Shown here piece after piece: positions 11,362 to 22,814 of a stretch of DNA of 64,000 nucleotides. Position numbers and translations under genes: made by a program. Positions within the stretch are counted from its first letter, which is position 1. Each line of letters opens with the position of its first letter. The stretch is from contig CM060685.1 in NCBI GenBank assembly GCA_030686995.1, positions 127,745,823 through 127,809,822 on the forward strand. Direction: 5' to 3'. The notes beneath the pieces are model-generated. The model had not been told where the DNA came from. It worked only from the letters and a program-made list of their open reading frames with translations, and searched no databases. Origin of the DNA: Artemisia argyi. Lineage: Eukaryota > Streptophyta > Magnoliopsida > Asterales > Asteraceae.

Positions 11362-11756
11362 CAAGGTTTTTAAGATCGGGATCCTACCTAAAATCGTTTT
11401 CGTCTTTACAAGATCGTGATCGTAAGATCGGATCGAGATCCTAAAATCCTACTATAATATTAAAATCTACAAATTATTATATATTATTAACACCAAATTA
11501 TACGAATGTTTCATTAAATGTTGTCATAAATTATGAATATAAAATGTTTAAGAAGAATCAACTGTTATTTTTTAAAGTATATAAAAATATAAACTATAAA
11601 TTTGTAGTTTTTTAGTTTGCGATTCGATAAAAGTAAGATCAGATCGGAGTAGATTTTAAGATCCTATAGTGAAGATCGGGATCCGGATCATTTTTGCTTT
11701 GTAGAATCGTAAGATCGTAAGATCCTAAGATCAGGATTGAGATCTTAACAACTATG
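11362..11756. mobile_element. hAT MITE with perfect 8-bp target duplication
   Basis: It is flanked by CTCTAGAC at 11354-11361 and again at 11757-11764. The left terminus CAAGGTTTTTAAGATC matches the inverted right terminus CATAGTTGTTAAGATC at 13 of 16 positions. The inside is rich in GATC/AAGATCG repeats on both sides. An 8-bp duplication points to the hAT superfamily. No transposase is present. Confidence 0.85.
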
Positions 11757-11764
11757 CTCTAGAC

Positions 11765-12590
11765 TAATAAAATTTAGAGTAAATTACACCGTTCGTCCTT
11801 GTAATTTGAGCCAAATCCCTGATTGAGTTTCTAGCTTTTTTTATTGCCTAATTTGTCCTTATAATCAAACTATGTACCACCATCGATCCTTATCTCTAAC
11901 GTCCATTAAATATGCCAGTTAAAACCTCTCATCCTTTGCACATGGATGTATTTTGATAATTCTGCCTCTACCTTATTCAACAAATTTAATTGAAATACTG
12001 AAAATTAAAACCTAAGGTTGTCTAGAACTTCTCGCCAAAAAGCACCGAACACCGGGTTCATCCACCACATCAGTTCATGTCAGTTTTCCAACGAAATCCT
12101 AAAATACACATTTATTTTCAGATCCAAACGATCAAACCCACCTTAATCAAGAATATTTTTTACTAATATACATATAAAAAATTACAACACCAAAACTAAA
12201 TCTATATAACTTCTACTTTTATGAAATATGTAACTTCTACTTTTATATTTACAAACTTACAACCAAGAGAATTATGAAATATGTATTTCTTTTACAACCA
12301 AGAGAATTAAGAACCTATAATCTTTGAATTATATATATGCAAGTATAATATAATAGGCACATCAAACGAAATAATCTAATAAAAAAAATCAAAAACCAGT
12401 TTGTTTAATCGTCTATCGGATAACTATGCATTTCGCAATATGTATCTCATGATACGAATGTATGATTAGTTTCATATGTTAAAGAAAATATAACGACTAT
12501 GATATGCTAACTCCATGATGTAGTAAATGAGTTAGTCTTCGCTGTTTATGAAACGCTACTATTAGTGATATGCTAAAACGGACCAATTTC
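11765..12590. other. AT-rich stretch with old repeat debris, no gene seen
   Basis: 11780-11900 contains TCGTCCTTGTAATTTGAGCC-type phrases like those arrayed in the Athila LTRs of this window, suggesting a degraded LTR piece. The rest has no recognisable feature. Confidence 0.4.
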
Positions 12591-12663
12591 ATATGGAGCT
12601 CGGCTCATTAATTATATAAGGCTCGAGCTTGTTTACTACTTTTAAGCTCATTTATATGTATAG

Positions 12664-12748
<85 letters not shown>

Positions 12749-12929
12749 GTATATATTTCTAAGGCTCGTTTAGGCTGGCGAGCCTACTCAAGCTTTTTGT
12801 ATAGAGCTCGAGCTAGAGCTCGATTATTAAATGAGCCTAGCTCAAACTCGTTTAGGCTCGACTCGTTCGAGCTTTATACCGATCCGATCCCAAGCTTTTC
12901 ACGAGCGACTCGACTCGTTTCCACCCCTA
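12591..12929. mobile_element. hAT-like MITE, CTCGAGCT-rich family, copy 2 (left end decayed)
   Basis: The right end CTCGTTTCCACCCCTA and the surrounding GAGCTCGAGC/GGCTCGTTTAGGCT motifs match copies 1 and 3. The left terminus is not visible, though GTGATATG at 12565-12572 resembles GTGGTATG at 12930-12937 and may be the target duplication. A (TA)n tract sits inside. Confidence 0.6.
12667..12747. repeat. (TA)n microsatellite
   Basis: About 40 TA dinucleotides within copy 2 of the CTCGAGCT-rich MITE. Confidence 0.95.
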
Positions 12930-12937
12930 GTGGTATG

Positions 12938-13843
12938 CCATTCCCAACTTTTCAGTGTCACCTTAATTTCTTTACTTTTTACACTCACATGCCAAATCGA
13001 AAAAAATACCTCTCAAGTTATGGTCAAACATGATTGATCATATTAGCTTTTATGAGAAGAAATAAACAAGTGCGTCATTGATTTTTATTAAAAAAAAAGT
13101 TTTATTCTTTTAACTTATTTGTGATTTGTTAACATGATATATTATGTTTGACTCAACTTGAAAATATCCTAATCCCATCAAAACAGTCCTTCACGCACCA
13201 ACTATTTTATTTGTTTTTTCTATTTTTTCAAACAAACTAAATATTTATTCTTTTAAATAAAAATACAAATTACATGACTAGAAAAGACAATGTTATGTGT
13301 TAGTGATTAAATGACTAAAAATTCAATGGGACATTATTTAGGTTATTCATTATAAACATTAGGCTTAAATTTATTTAGTTTATTCATTATATAACCTATT
13401 TAACACACACAACCATTTTTTCTCTTCATCATGTTAATACAACCGCTTTTAGTCTTTGATACACACACCAAAGAAGGTGAAATGTGACCAAAATATAATC
13501 GATAGACATATATCATATCCTCATGATGCACATTGCCGACATGTCAATTATATGTGTCGAGCAAAGGAGGGCAGTTTAGTCATTTCATATAATAAACTTT
13601 TTTGTTAATTTAAACTCATAAAATTAATCAATATCTAGGTGTGAATGGTATCAATTGCTTGCTAAAATTATCATATGCATATTTTGTTACCATGTATTTT
13701 GAATCGAAAGTTTAATTTTGGATTTAATGAATTTGAGTGAACTTGAGTTTCTGTGAGTTTGGTTGAAAAAAGCTTATAAAATATAATAAGAATCGGTGAT
13801 GATGAAGAAGAGTGGAATGACTAAACTCTTAGGCACATGGGAC
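12938..13843. other. AT-rich intergenic stretch, no feature seen
   Basis: No coding sequence, tandem array or element ends that I can support. Confidence 0.5.
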
Positions 13844-14332
13844 TAGAGGTGCAAACGAGTTGAATATAGTCGAACTTTGGCACGACTTGACTCGATTAGA
13901 CAATATTTTGTTCGTCTCAAGCTTGACTAAAGGTAGAATTCGACTCAAGCTCAGCTCAAAAAGGTTGACTTATTTGTATTGATGTGTGATTTACAACCAA
14001 TTAAATTTAAATATAAAGATAAAATTTTGAATTTGGCTCGAGCTCAACTCGAAAAGATTGATTTATATATAAATAATTTTTTAAACTTAGTGTATTTGCA
14101 TATAAGCCTTTAAAATATAAATAATTTATAATAAATATATATCACTTAAAAGCTTGAAAAGCTCGACAATAACTCGAGTTGAGCTTATATAAGCTCGAGC
14201 TTGACTCGATAAAGATTTCAAGCATATTTTTTTGTGCTCGAGCCCAAGATCAATAAAAGCTCAGCTAGAACTAGCTCGAGTCGAGTTTGAGCTCGAGTTA
14301 CTCAATAATATCTCGACTCATTTACACCCCTA
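13844..14332. mobile_element. hAT-like MITE, CTCGAGCT-rich family, copy 3
   Basis: The left end TAGAGGTGCAAACGAG and right end CTCATTTACACCCCTA are inverted copies. Subterminal CTCGAGTTGAGCTT and GAGCTCGAGTT motifs match copies 1 and 2. Flanks CATGGGAC and TAAGGGAT agree at 5 of 8 positions, a weak trace of a target duplication. Confidence 0.65.
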
Positions 14333-14639
14333 TAAGGGATTAACGTAAAGGCACAAGGGTAATTGTAACATTGGGAAGGATGAAGTTGGTGTTGAAAGTA
14401 TTGTTTTAGGGATGGTTGGAGAAATTATTTGGTGGGAGGTACAAAATGTAAAATATTGATGCAAACACGTGAACGAAGTTTGACATCTCGTCTGAATTAA
14501 ATAATAACCAAAAGGAAATTTTTGCACCAAAAGTCACTTAGCTTCTTTTATGTTTTATATTGACAACGAGCAACCAGGTCGTGTTTGTTCTCAAATCCAC
14601 AATCTACCAAAGATATATTTGTCGTCAAGTCTTAGGTTA
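14333..14639. other. No feature seen
   Basis: Short spacer between a MITE and the fold-back element, without supported coding sequence. Confidence 0.5.
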
Positions 14640-14903
14640 ATACGATATTTTTGGGCAACTCTTATTTTAGAGGAGTTGAGATTCATGAAAAACCCATACA
14701 TGCCATATAATCTATCAACCAATCATAGCCATCCATTTATATTTTTCACATTTTTTTTCAAAACAACATATCTTGTAAACGGTAAAGCTTCAAGCTACAA
14801 AAAAAAAAAAAAAATAAATAAATAAAAAAAAATAATAAAAAAGACTATCGCGACGAGAAATAAATCATCTTTCTATAGATATGCATTGTTATATACTTTC
14901 GAC

Positions 14904-14959
<56 letters not shown>

Positions 14960-15345
14960 CCGCCCAGAAAGAATCATATATGATTCGTAAAAATCATATA
15001 TGATTCGATTCTTACGAATCATATATGATTCGTGATTTGTTAAAATCGAATCATATATAATTTTCTGGACGAAAAAAAAAGTTCATCGAAAAAAAAATTC
15101 GTCGAAAGTATATAACAATGCATGTCTATAGAAAGATAATTTAATTCTCGTCGCGATGGTATTTTTTTTGTAGCTTGACGATTTACGGTTTGCGAAATAT
15201 TTAAGTTTAAAAAAAAAGGTGAAAGTTTATATTTTTATTTTGATAAGAAAAATAAGTGGATAAGATTGCTTGATTGGTTATACGGTAAAAGTTAGATTTA
15301 TAAAGAACTTTTAGCTATTTTAGAGTTGAATAGGAGCTTCTAGCC
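14640..15345. mobile_element. Large fold-back (long inverted repeat) element
   Basis: The two halves are imperfect inverted copies over about 300 bp each. GACTATCGCGACGAGAAATA with ATATGCATTGTTATATACTT on the left (14843-14900) pairs with AAGTATATAACAATGCATGT and TTCTCGTCGCGATGG on the right (15109-15161). Further out AAGCTTCAAGCTACAAAAA pairs with GTAGCTTGACGATTTACGG, and AACCAATCATAGCCATCC with GCTTGATTGGTTA. The centre holds a T run (14906-14954) and a compact palindrome of repeated AATCATATATGATTCG (14980-15060). Outer limits are approximate. Mutator-like or fold-back origin is possible; no protein is encoded. Confidence 0.7.
14906..14954. repeat. Poly-T tract
   Basis: About 49 consecutive T residues inside the fold-back element. 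Confidence 0.95.
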
Positions 15346-15444
15346 ATTTTTTTTCGGGTAAAAAGTTATTATATATCTTTTCAAATACATGTTAATTTAT
15401 TGTCATGCTCTTTAACTTTATAATATAATATCTGTCAAAAACAG
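15346..15444 (+). other. Region before the kinase exon with splice acceptor
   Basis: An in-frame TAA at 15421-15423 closes the frame upstream. CAG at 15442-15444 (or CAG at 15451-15453) is the likely acceptor. No upstream exon carrying a start codon can be seen before the fold-back element. Confidence 0.4.
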
Positions 15445-16838
15445 TTTCAACAGTTCCAACACCTCAAAATAGAACTACAAGCTATAAAATCAGCAACCAA
15501 AGACTTTGATGATTCCCATTGCATCGGAAGAGGAGGATTTGGAAAAGTTTACAAGGGAAAACTCAACCATTCGAAAGGGGAGTCAGTTGTTGCTTTGAAG
15601 CGTCTAGATCGTACATTTGGGCAGGGAGACCCTGAATTTTGGAAAGAGATCATCATGCTTTCTCTCTACACGCATGACAACATTGTCTCTCTCTTAGGGT
15701 TTTGTGACGATTGTGGCGAGAAGATCCTTATATACGAGTATGCGTCAAAAAATAGCCTCGACTTGTATGTCAATGACAAAGATCTCACGTGGGTAAAACG
15801 CCTTGAGATATGCATTGGGGCGGCTCGAGGGCTTGCTTATCTTCATGATCCAGGCCAGTCCCAACAAAGAGTCTTGCATCGTGACATTAAAAGTTCCAAT
15901 ATTTTATTAGATGAAAACTGGAATGCAAGGATCGCAGATTTTGGTCTATCAAAGTTTGGTCCCGCAAACCAGCGGTACACTTTTCTTGTCTCCAATGGTG
16001 TAGGAACAATGGGATATTGTGATCCATTATATGCAGAGCTAGGTTTGCTAACTAAAGAGTCAGATGTCTACTCCTTTGGGGTAGTGTTGTTCGAGATGTT
16101 GTGTGGGAGGTTGTGTATTAGCAAAAACCCGGATGAGCACCAACCTTTGACCGAATTGGTCCGTAACAAAGAAAACACCATAGATGAAATCATTTATGGT
16201 AATATTAAGGCTGAAATAAATCCTCATTCTTTGAAGGCGTTCACAACAATTGCTTATCAATGTTTGAAGAGAGAACAAGAAGACCGTCCACTAATGACTA
16301 ACGTGGTGAATGCACTTGAAGGGGCACTTAAAGCGCAAGTAAGACTTTTTTACTTCTTTAAATTCGTTAATGTTAAACTACTTTTATCATAATACCAATA
16401 ACACAAAAGAGTTGATTTTGGTTGGTGGTCAAACATGTACCTTCTAAGAATTTTATACACTTACGGGATGATGATTTTATTTTATTTTCCCTAGATTTCA
16501 TAATCTGAACTGTTTTTACGTACTTGTACTTATAACTAACGACACCTCTAGTTACAGGTTGACATGTACAGAGACGAGCGTGGCGGGAAAACAATGCTTC
16601 GAAAAATCAAGATTCCTTTGCCTGATAGTAGTGTAAGTTCATTTCTATATTCGTTTTAAATTCACTAAAATGGTTGTTAATTAAGAATATTCATTATGGT
16701 AATAATCACTAAAGAATGCCCATCTTTACACTTCTTAAGAATTAATCTCAGTTTAGAACATATTATTGGTTAGTATATTTTGTATTAATTACGTGTTTAT
16801 ATGTTGTTTCAGTGTTTTTGTTTTAGATGAAACTTTGA
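15445..16838 (+). CDS. Receptor-like cytoplasmic kinase, catalytic motifs intact, start exon missing (exons 15445-16338, 16558-16632, about 16827-16838)
   Basis: Exon 1 opens FQQFQHLKIELQAIKSATKD, the usual lead-in of this composite-family kinase group. It then shows a complete kinase domain: glycine loop GRGGFGKVYKG, lysine in VVALKRLD (15595 region), HRDIKSSNILLDEN, DFGLSKFG, GTMGYCDPLY in the activation segment, SDVYSFGVVLFEMLCGR and a final RP motif. Ser/Thr kinase activity on signalling partners is the expected role. Donor GTAAGA follows at 16339; a second 75-bp exon lies between CAG at 16557 and GTAAGT at 16633, phase 0. A third exon probably reads only MKL and stop (acceptor TTTTAG at 16826), or CFCFR and stop from an acceptor at 16812. 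The start codon and any N-terminal exon are not visible, and an upstream in-frame TAA precedes the acceptor, so the locus may be a 5'-truncated pseudogene. The TTG at 15595 is not the true start. Confidence 0.7.
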
Positions 16839-16839
16839 T

Positions 16840-18034
16840 GATCAATAAGATCAAGAGTTGGAAGGCTAAACTGGAAAGAGGCATAAGTATCAGTTTATAC
16901 ATCACATTGATGAAGAAATTATACCATGAGAAAGAAAATAAAATCATTTTTACACATTATCTGGTCTTTGTACAGTCTACAATTTGGAATGTTCTTATAT
17001 TGCGACAAGTTTATTCATGAGTCATGACATTGATGAAGAAACTGTACCATATGTAGATTTTTGTGCTTATTACAAACTTAAAGTCAATATATCATATATC
17101 GGGTACATTTTTTATAGTTTACGACAATATGGCATAACGTTTGGACTCGATTACAATATTTAATGATTGGGGATGAGAAACTTTGATTTGTTTAAAGGTT
17201 ATGTAAAACAATTCAAGTATTTAAAATTATTATTATTTTTTCTATCACATCTCTTATATAATACGTAGTAATTCAGCGGGAAAAAAATAGAGGTTTTGGC
17301 GCAACCAGATTGAAACAATACCTGAATTTCGCTACGTGGCAAAATTAAGTTCTCTCATTTGCCAATAAAAAAGAAAATTGAATTGGCTTGGTCAAACTTT
17401 TGATAAATTCGTCTTAACAATATGGTGGATAAAAACATTTAAAATACGCATGTCTTTTTGAAGTACTTTATTATTATTATTATTTTTTTTTCTTTTTTAC
17501 TTAATTGTAAATAAAGATATATTATGATCAGTTACTAATTCACATGTTCATAACCTTTATAGATTTAAATGTAAAATTCTCAATTTCAATTTCGTTTATT
17601 ACCTTTGATAAAGGAGGTTAATTGATCATCACACTTTTTTAAACTTATAATGCTTTTTATTTGCAAATTTTCAAATTGTATTAGTTTACAAAATCACATG
17701 AAGAGAATTGAAAAGAAAGATTAATGAGTTAAAAGATTGAAAGAAAGATCGGATGATAAACGAGGTATCAGATTGTGAGAAATAGATAAGTTAGAGTCAT
17801 ATTGGTTTTCAAGTTTTTTTTTTTAGTCATATTGGTTTTCAAGTTTTTTTTTATTTTATTTTTTTATTTTATTTTATTTTATTTTTTTTTTTAATGAAAG
17901 GCTTGTTAGTTGTTAGTGATTCAGGTAGTAGTGAAATCCAATTAGGCAATATCCTAACCTCTAACTCTGCATGTTCTTCCTCTTATTTTGTCTTAAATAA
18001 TGGTCCCATGTGACATTATTGGAACATCAAAGAA
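16840..18034. other. AT-rich region downstream of the kinase, no gene seen
   Basis: Contains T-rich tracts and a 25-bp direct repeat (GTCATATTGGTTTTCAAG followed by T, near 17798 and 17826). The 84-codon ORF at 16766-17020 overlaps the kinase terminal exon and is not supported as a gene. Confidence 0.5.
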
Positions 18035-18073
18035 TTTATTAGAGATATTTAATTCCATTAATGACACAGTTTA

Positions 18074-18193
18074 GAGTAGTGATATCTACACATAAACTTT
18101 TACTTTCTACACATAATTTTAGTTATATGATCCTAGTGGTCCCACAAAATTGATGTGTATGAAGTAAAAGTGTATGTGTAAATATCAATACCC
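18074..18193. mobile_element. Small MITE with 9-bp target duplication (Mutator-like)
   Basis: A 120-bp unit is flanked by CACAGTTTA at 18065-18073 and 18194-18202. The left end GAGTAGTGATATCTACACAT is an imperfect inverse of the right end, which inverted reads GGGTATTGATATTTACACAT; the arms run about 45 bp and meet near the middle. Nine-base duplication suggests the Mutator superfamily. The flanks themselves are a duplicated segment (TTATTAGAGATATTTAATTC on both sides). Confidence 0.75.
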
Positions 18194-18240
18194 CACAGTT
18201 TATTAGAGATATTTAATTCACTTAACGACACCAAAAGGCT

Positions 18241-18357
18241 TTGGCTTAGTTGGTACTCACCTCCGAAAATATCATAGGCTCACTGGAGAGATATGTTGAC
18301 ATGGGTTCGAGGATCGAAGATATGTGTCGGTGTTGCAAATGCATTGAGTTACATTTC
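18241..18357 (+). pseudogene. Receptor-like kinase relic
   Basis: GGCTCACTGGAGAGATATGT translates as GSLERYV. The region 18298-18357 (ATGGGTTCGAGGATCGAAGA then TATGTGTCGGTGTTGC and ATGCATTGAGTTACAT) aligns almost base for base with 6438-6495 of the pseudokinase gene, the segment coding WVRRLEICVGLAHALSYIH. Intervening kinase sequence is deleted. The relic ends abruptly where the Tat-like element sequence begins. It shows that a third member of the kinase family once stood here. Confidence 0.65.
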
Positions 18358-18959
18358 GAACATACCAAACACAATAACCCAAGATATAAGGTAGGACAGA
18401 CACTAATCACACCGGCCTAAGAAGACCGGATCGAAACAAGAGGAATACTCCTAACCGCGTAGTAATACCAAGTCCGGAATAGTCCTAAAAGGTCTGGACC
18501 ACAGATCAACCAATAGAGTAAGGAATATTACATGGGGTCACGATACTGGCTCATGTAGCCCCCAGGAACAGCAATACCGCAGTTGTCGCCCAAAAGCGTC
18601 ACTATCAACATAATAGGATGAGCAAAGGGTTTGACTTTGGAGGGTTTGCAGCCCAAAAGTGTCATTATCACGACCCGTGCCCCCAGGTCCCGACAAGTAA
18701 GGTCTACCTATAAAAATGGAACATCTATTGTTCCCAACGGTATGCTTTCTCTCACAAAAACACACATACATTCTCTCTCTATACTTACTTACTTTCACAC
18801 TCAAGGTTGACCGTGGAAGCCCCCCTCCGCAGTGAGACTAACAGTGTTGTTTTCTTTGTTAGCAGATTAAACCTAAATACATCCACTTAGTCCAAGATTC
18901 GCCTGGCCCGAAGCTAGCATACACTAGTTCTTGTATCGAGCCCAAATTTTGTACTAACA
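18358..18959 (+). mobile_element. Element F: 5' LTR of a Tat-like Ty3/gypsy element (left edge unclear)
   Basis: The stretch ends TTTTGTACTAACA at 18959, followed by AGTTGGGGCCATCCGTGGGA, which resembles a degraded TTGGCGCCGTCCGTGGGA primer-binding region found after the LTRs of some plant gypsy elements. A TATA-like CTATAAAAATGG lies near 18708. The left LTR terminus was not found and may be deleted at the junction with the kinase relic. Confidence 0.5.
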
Positions 18960-19868
18960 AGTTGGGGCCATCCGTGGGACCAGTAACATAACTGCGTTCC
19001 TAAAGTTGATTTAACCGCATTAGTAATCAGGAATACAACTCTTCTCCCACCCAGGAACCATCTACGGTTCGAAACACCTTGGGAAAAGAGAAGGGTCAAG
19101 GGCCAGAAGAACGTCCTTCTGGCTCCATGCCGGATGAGATGATAAGGGAGTTTTGTGATAAGCACTATAACTAAATCTTGCCCTTAACGAATGAAATAGT
19201 TCATCAGGAGAAATTAAGGTAGGTGAAAACTCGCCTCGACTTCGAAGATGAAGCTCCAAGGGATTCAAAGTCTCAGGAAAGATCTCGGAACTCCGAGTCA
19301 AGATCTTCGAGAGTAAAGAAGACAAAGAAAAATAAAGGAAAGCTAGCCCCAGTACTAGGTCTAGACCTACTGGATACTCATACTCCCCGAGTATCTTCTC
19401 CAAACTAAGTGGAAGAAAGGAGAAATCCTCTCAGGAAGAAGATTTTGAGAGAATGAAGTACCCCTGAATGTGGGTCTTCTCCCGTCTGGGAGTAAGGCAA
19501 AAGGATGTTTTCACACTTGTGGGAGATAAGAGACCAGATGTCTTTTCTCGGCTCTGGTTAATGGGAGGTTCTCATCGTGAGTGAAGAGCTAAAGCTTGGC
19601 GCCGCAAGCAGGCCAGTGAACACTCAGTCGAGAGAAGCTCGGATAGGTAGGGAAAGGAAACTCAAAGCCCAACCCGGAGCTAGACCTCCCATCTCAGTGA
19701 AAGAAGCGCCGGGGACAGGGCTAACCGATCTAACCCAGGCCGACAAAGAGACCTGACTCCTTTGGAAAGAGAGGACATCGCCGAAGGAAATTGGAAATCC
19801 AGAACTAAAAAGCACAGGGTTGATGTTGAGGAGGACGACCTCTATCGTCCATACAATATTGAGGACAC
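18960..19868 (+). pseudogene. Element F: decayed gag N-terminal region
   Basis: Fragments in different frames resemble gag of Tat-lineage gypsy elements: a basic Ser/Arg-rich stretch (RDSKSQERSRNSESRSSR, near 19262), then repeated VFSRLG-type phrases (VFSRL and DVFSRL around 19470-19560) and EEDDLYRPYNIEDT just before 19869. Stops and frameshifts are frequent. The sequence is interrupted at 19869 by the LTR of element C; its continuation should lie beyond the right edge of the window. Confidence 0.55.
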
Positions 19869-20712
19869 TGGTGTGTGTTAATTTACACACCTTTTACTTG
19901 ACCAAGTAACGGACTAATAAGACCAAAAACCGACCTTAAGTGCCGTATATGAGAAAAATGTACAAAAATGAGTCAAAACAGACAAACACGAGCACGAGAT
20001 GGAATGAGTGTAGAAAAGCCGGAGTCGGGGAAGAAATTTTTAGTCCAAATCATGATTATGCTCAAAATGTCAAATACAGCCTTGAATTCTCATCAATTGT
20101 AAAGAATGGCCCTTGGAATTATTTTGCAAAGAAAGTAATTTTGGTCCTTGGAGTTTACCATTTTACCATTTTGGTCCTTATAATTTTCACCTAAACTACT
20201 CCTAAACTATCCTAAACCTTACTACCAAAATCTGCCTCCACACTCTAACCCAAAACAAACCCAAATCCAAATCCAACCCAATCCCTTACTAAATTTCACA
20301 AGCCCACCATTTAACCAGTCCAACTCCCTTTAAAATAATAAACCCGGATCATCCACCATTTTTATAACCCGTATCCCCTACCAACCTATAGTCAATCCCC
20401 AAATTGCAAAGTCAAAAACAATAAAAAAAAAACCCCACGCTCTGTACTATACCCCCATCCTCTCCAATTTTACCCCATCTCACCTCCATTTACCGTACAC
20501 TTAAGTATTCTAGAAGCTCTCTGACACACTTGGCAGTGAGATGACATCAAAGGAATGACACCGTGGCAGTTTTGAAGCTTCTGATTGGTTGAGACGCATG
20601 TCAGGACAATCCAAGGGTCCATATTGATGATGAAATGATTGGACGCAATCAGTGGCTGAGATTAAAGCTTCGTGAAGTTTCCTGAAGCCCTAGAAGTTCC
20701 TTATCTCCTCAG

Positions 20713-20722
20713 GCTATAAATA
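20713..20722 (+). promoter_or_regulatory. TATA box of element C LTR
   Basis: CTATAAATAA, preceded by CCTCAGG and followed about 30 bp on by CACGGATTCAAACGG. It sits in the position equivalent to the TATA box of the element B LTR. Confidence 0.6.
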
Positions 20723-22738
20723 ACCCTTTTCACTCACGGATTCAAACGGTTTGCTCTATGAGTAGGAGTAGGTGTAGTGTAGTGATTATTTAGTAGTGTT
20801 AATGTAATTTTAGCTTAAGAGTATTGTATTTTAGCTTTAGAACTTTGTACTTCCTTTAAGTTTTCAATAGAATTTGAGTTTTCATTTAATTTCATTGTCA
20901 TTTACATTTCAAGCAATCTACAGTTCTTAAATTTTTTTCCAGCTCTCAAATTTAGTTTCTCTTAAGCTCATTCAAGCGCATTAATAGCTTGTAGTGAGCT
21001 TAGTCACTTAATTTTCTGCTTAATTAGTTCTAGTGATTCTGGTCAATGAAAGTCAAAGTTAGCACATGATGAATATTTCTGGGTTTACTAGTGTTACATT
21101 CATGGTTTCTGGTGTTTATGGAGCCTATCCAAAGATAGGCTAGGATCAAATGTAACCTCTGTTGAGCTGAGGTTGATTTTGTAAGTTCCATCGTCCTATT
21201 CAGCTTAATATCTGATATTTGGTTATCTTCTGCTTAATTCTATGCTTTTTCGGTGTTTCTATGCTTAATGAGTACTTTTGAGATGAATTGTTGCATATTA
21301 GTTTATGTTTGCTCTTTGGATCTCATGCTTATGCAAATTTGGTAGTTTAACTGTTATAGTTGCACAATTTGGTTTAAGCTTTTATAATAGTCACTTTTGC
21401 ATTAATTCAGTTCATACTCATCACTTATAGCTTAAGTAGTGTTATTGCATCAGTAGAATAGTGTAAAACTCATTAAAACAATAAAAATACCAAAAACAGT
21501 CAAGTAATTAGGAGTGTTTGGTTCTGTTGACTATTGTTAGTCAAATATGTCTTAGGTCATAATCTAAATTTCTTTGGGCTTAAATTTGATAATGGAAATA
21601 GTTTAGAGGTTATTTGCATCATGTGCAAGTAGTTAAATAGGATTAGCATTGGTTGTTTAATTTTTGAGGTTTATGACAGTTAGCATAGAATCATATAGGG
21701 TAATCTTGTTTTAGATCATATTAGCTATTAAAACTAGTATCATTTCAGTATATTATTGCACTATTAAGAGTCCTGGATAAGTATCTTTGGCACATTAGTC
21801 ACTTAGACCATCTTTTCACAAATGCATATTTTCTCTTATCAATTTTAATCAAGTTTCATTAGGATCAGTTTTAGAGCTCATTTGTAATTAAAATTTGTTA
21901 AAACTTGGTTTTATATGTTAATTGGTTGCTTGAGATTCATAATTAATAAGAAAAAAATATTTTGGATTCAAATTGCTTATTGAAAATAAAGCTCAAAGTG
22001 AGCTATCTGAGCAGGAATCTGCCCTGCATCACAGATTTTTGTCTAAAAACCATTTTGACTTTGAATTCTCATTTGTTCAATATTGATCTATAGGAGCTGA
22101 GTTTTGACATGGTAGTTATTAGGTTGCTTGATTAATTAAACTTGAATTTTAATAATTTTTATAGGAGCTTTTGCATAGCTTTTAATAGTTTCATATTAGC
22201 CATTTAGGACTGCATTAGCCATGCACCAGTTACTGTCCATACAAGTTTTTTTTCCAGCTTATTTCCTTCTTGTTCTATTGTCCTTGTTGGCTGAGTTTTA
22301 GGTTGTGAACTAATTGGTTGCTTGTATACATGATTTCACTGTTTTCATGCTTGAGCTTATATTACTGTAGCTTGTGCTAAAGCCTTTAAATACCCCCTCA
22401 GGACTGTTTTGCATCAGCTTCTTATTTTGCTTGTCTGCTTATTCTGGTGCTTATTTGCTTATCTTAGATTGCTTATACAGGTTCACTTCTGCTTATTTAG
22501 GTTCCCTTAGTTACCTAGTAGCTTAATCTAGTATCTGCCTTAGCTTATAGCCTTTAGGATTAGTTTTTTTTATTTGCTTATTTACTTGTTTAGTTTTCTT
22601 TACAACTGTCTTTAAATTTTAGCTTTTGTCTCAGCTTTAATCAAGTTTCACAAAAAGTTATTTTTAATAAAAAGTCTTATTTTCATTGGTTTAATTAGTT
22701 TTTCAAATAATAATGCAAAAATAATAGATTAGCAAATA

Positions 22739-22814
22739 GGGTGGTCACAGGGTTCGAACCTGTGACCTCCTGAACTCCCAATACTCATCACACCACACTT
22801 TAACCATTGCACCC
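22739..22814 (-). other. tRNA-derived sequence inside LTR C
   Basis: The minus strand begins GGGTGCAATGGTTAAAGTG and ends CACCC, so 5' GGGTG can pair with 3' CACCC. ATGGTTAAAGTG resembles a pol III A box. ACAGG TTCGAAC CCTGT forms a perfect T arm containing the B box. Length is 76 nt, close to a tRNA. The anticodon arm is poor, so it is a tRNA-derived relic, not a working tRNA. Confidence 0.6.

Noticed and set aside
16766..17020. 84-codon ORF after the kinase
   Set aside because: It overlaps the terminal kinase exon and intron and has no recognised similarity.
18240..18330. tRNA-derived SINE head (TTGGCTTAGTTGG and GGTTCGAGGATC resemble A and B boxes)
   Set aside because: The second motif aligns with kinase coding sequence at 6438-6460, so the resemblance is coincidental.
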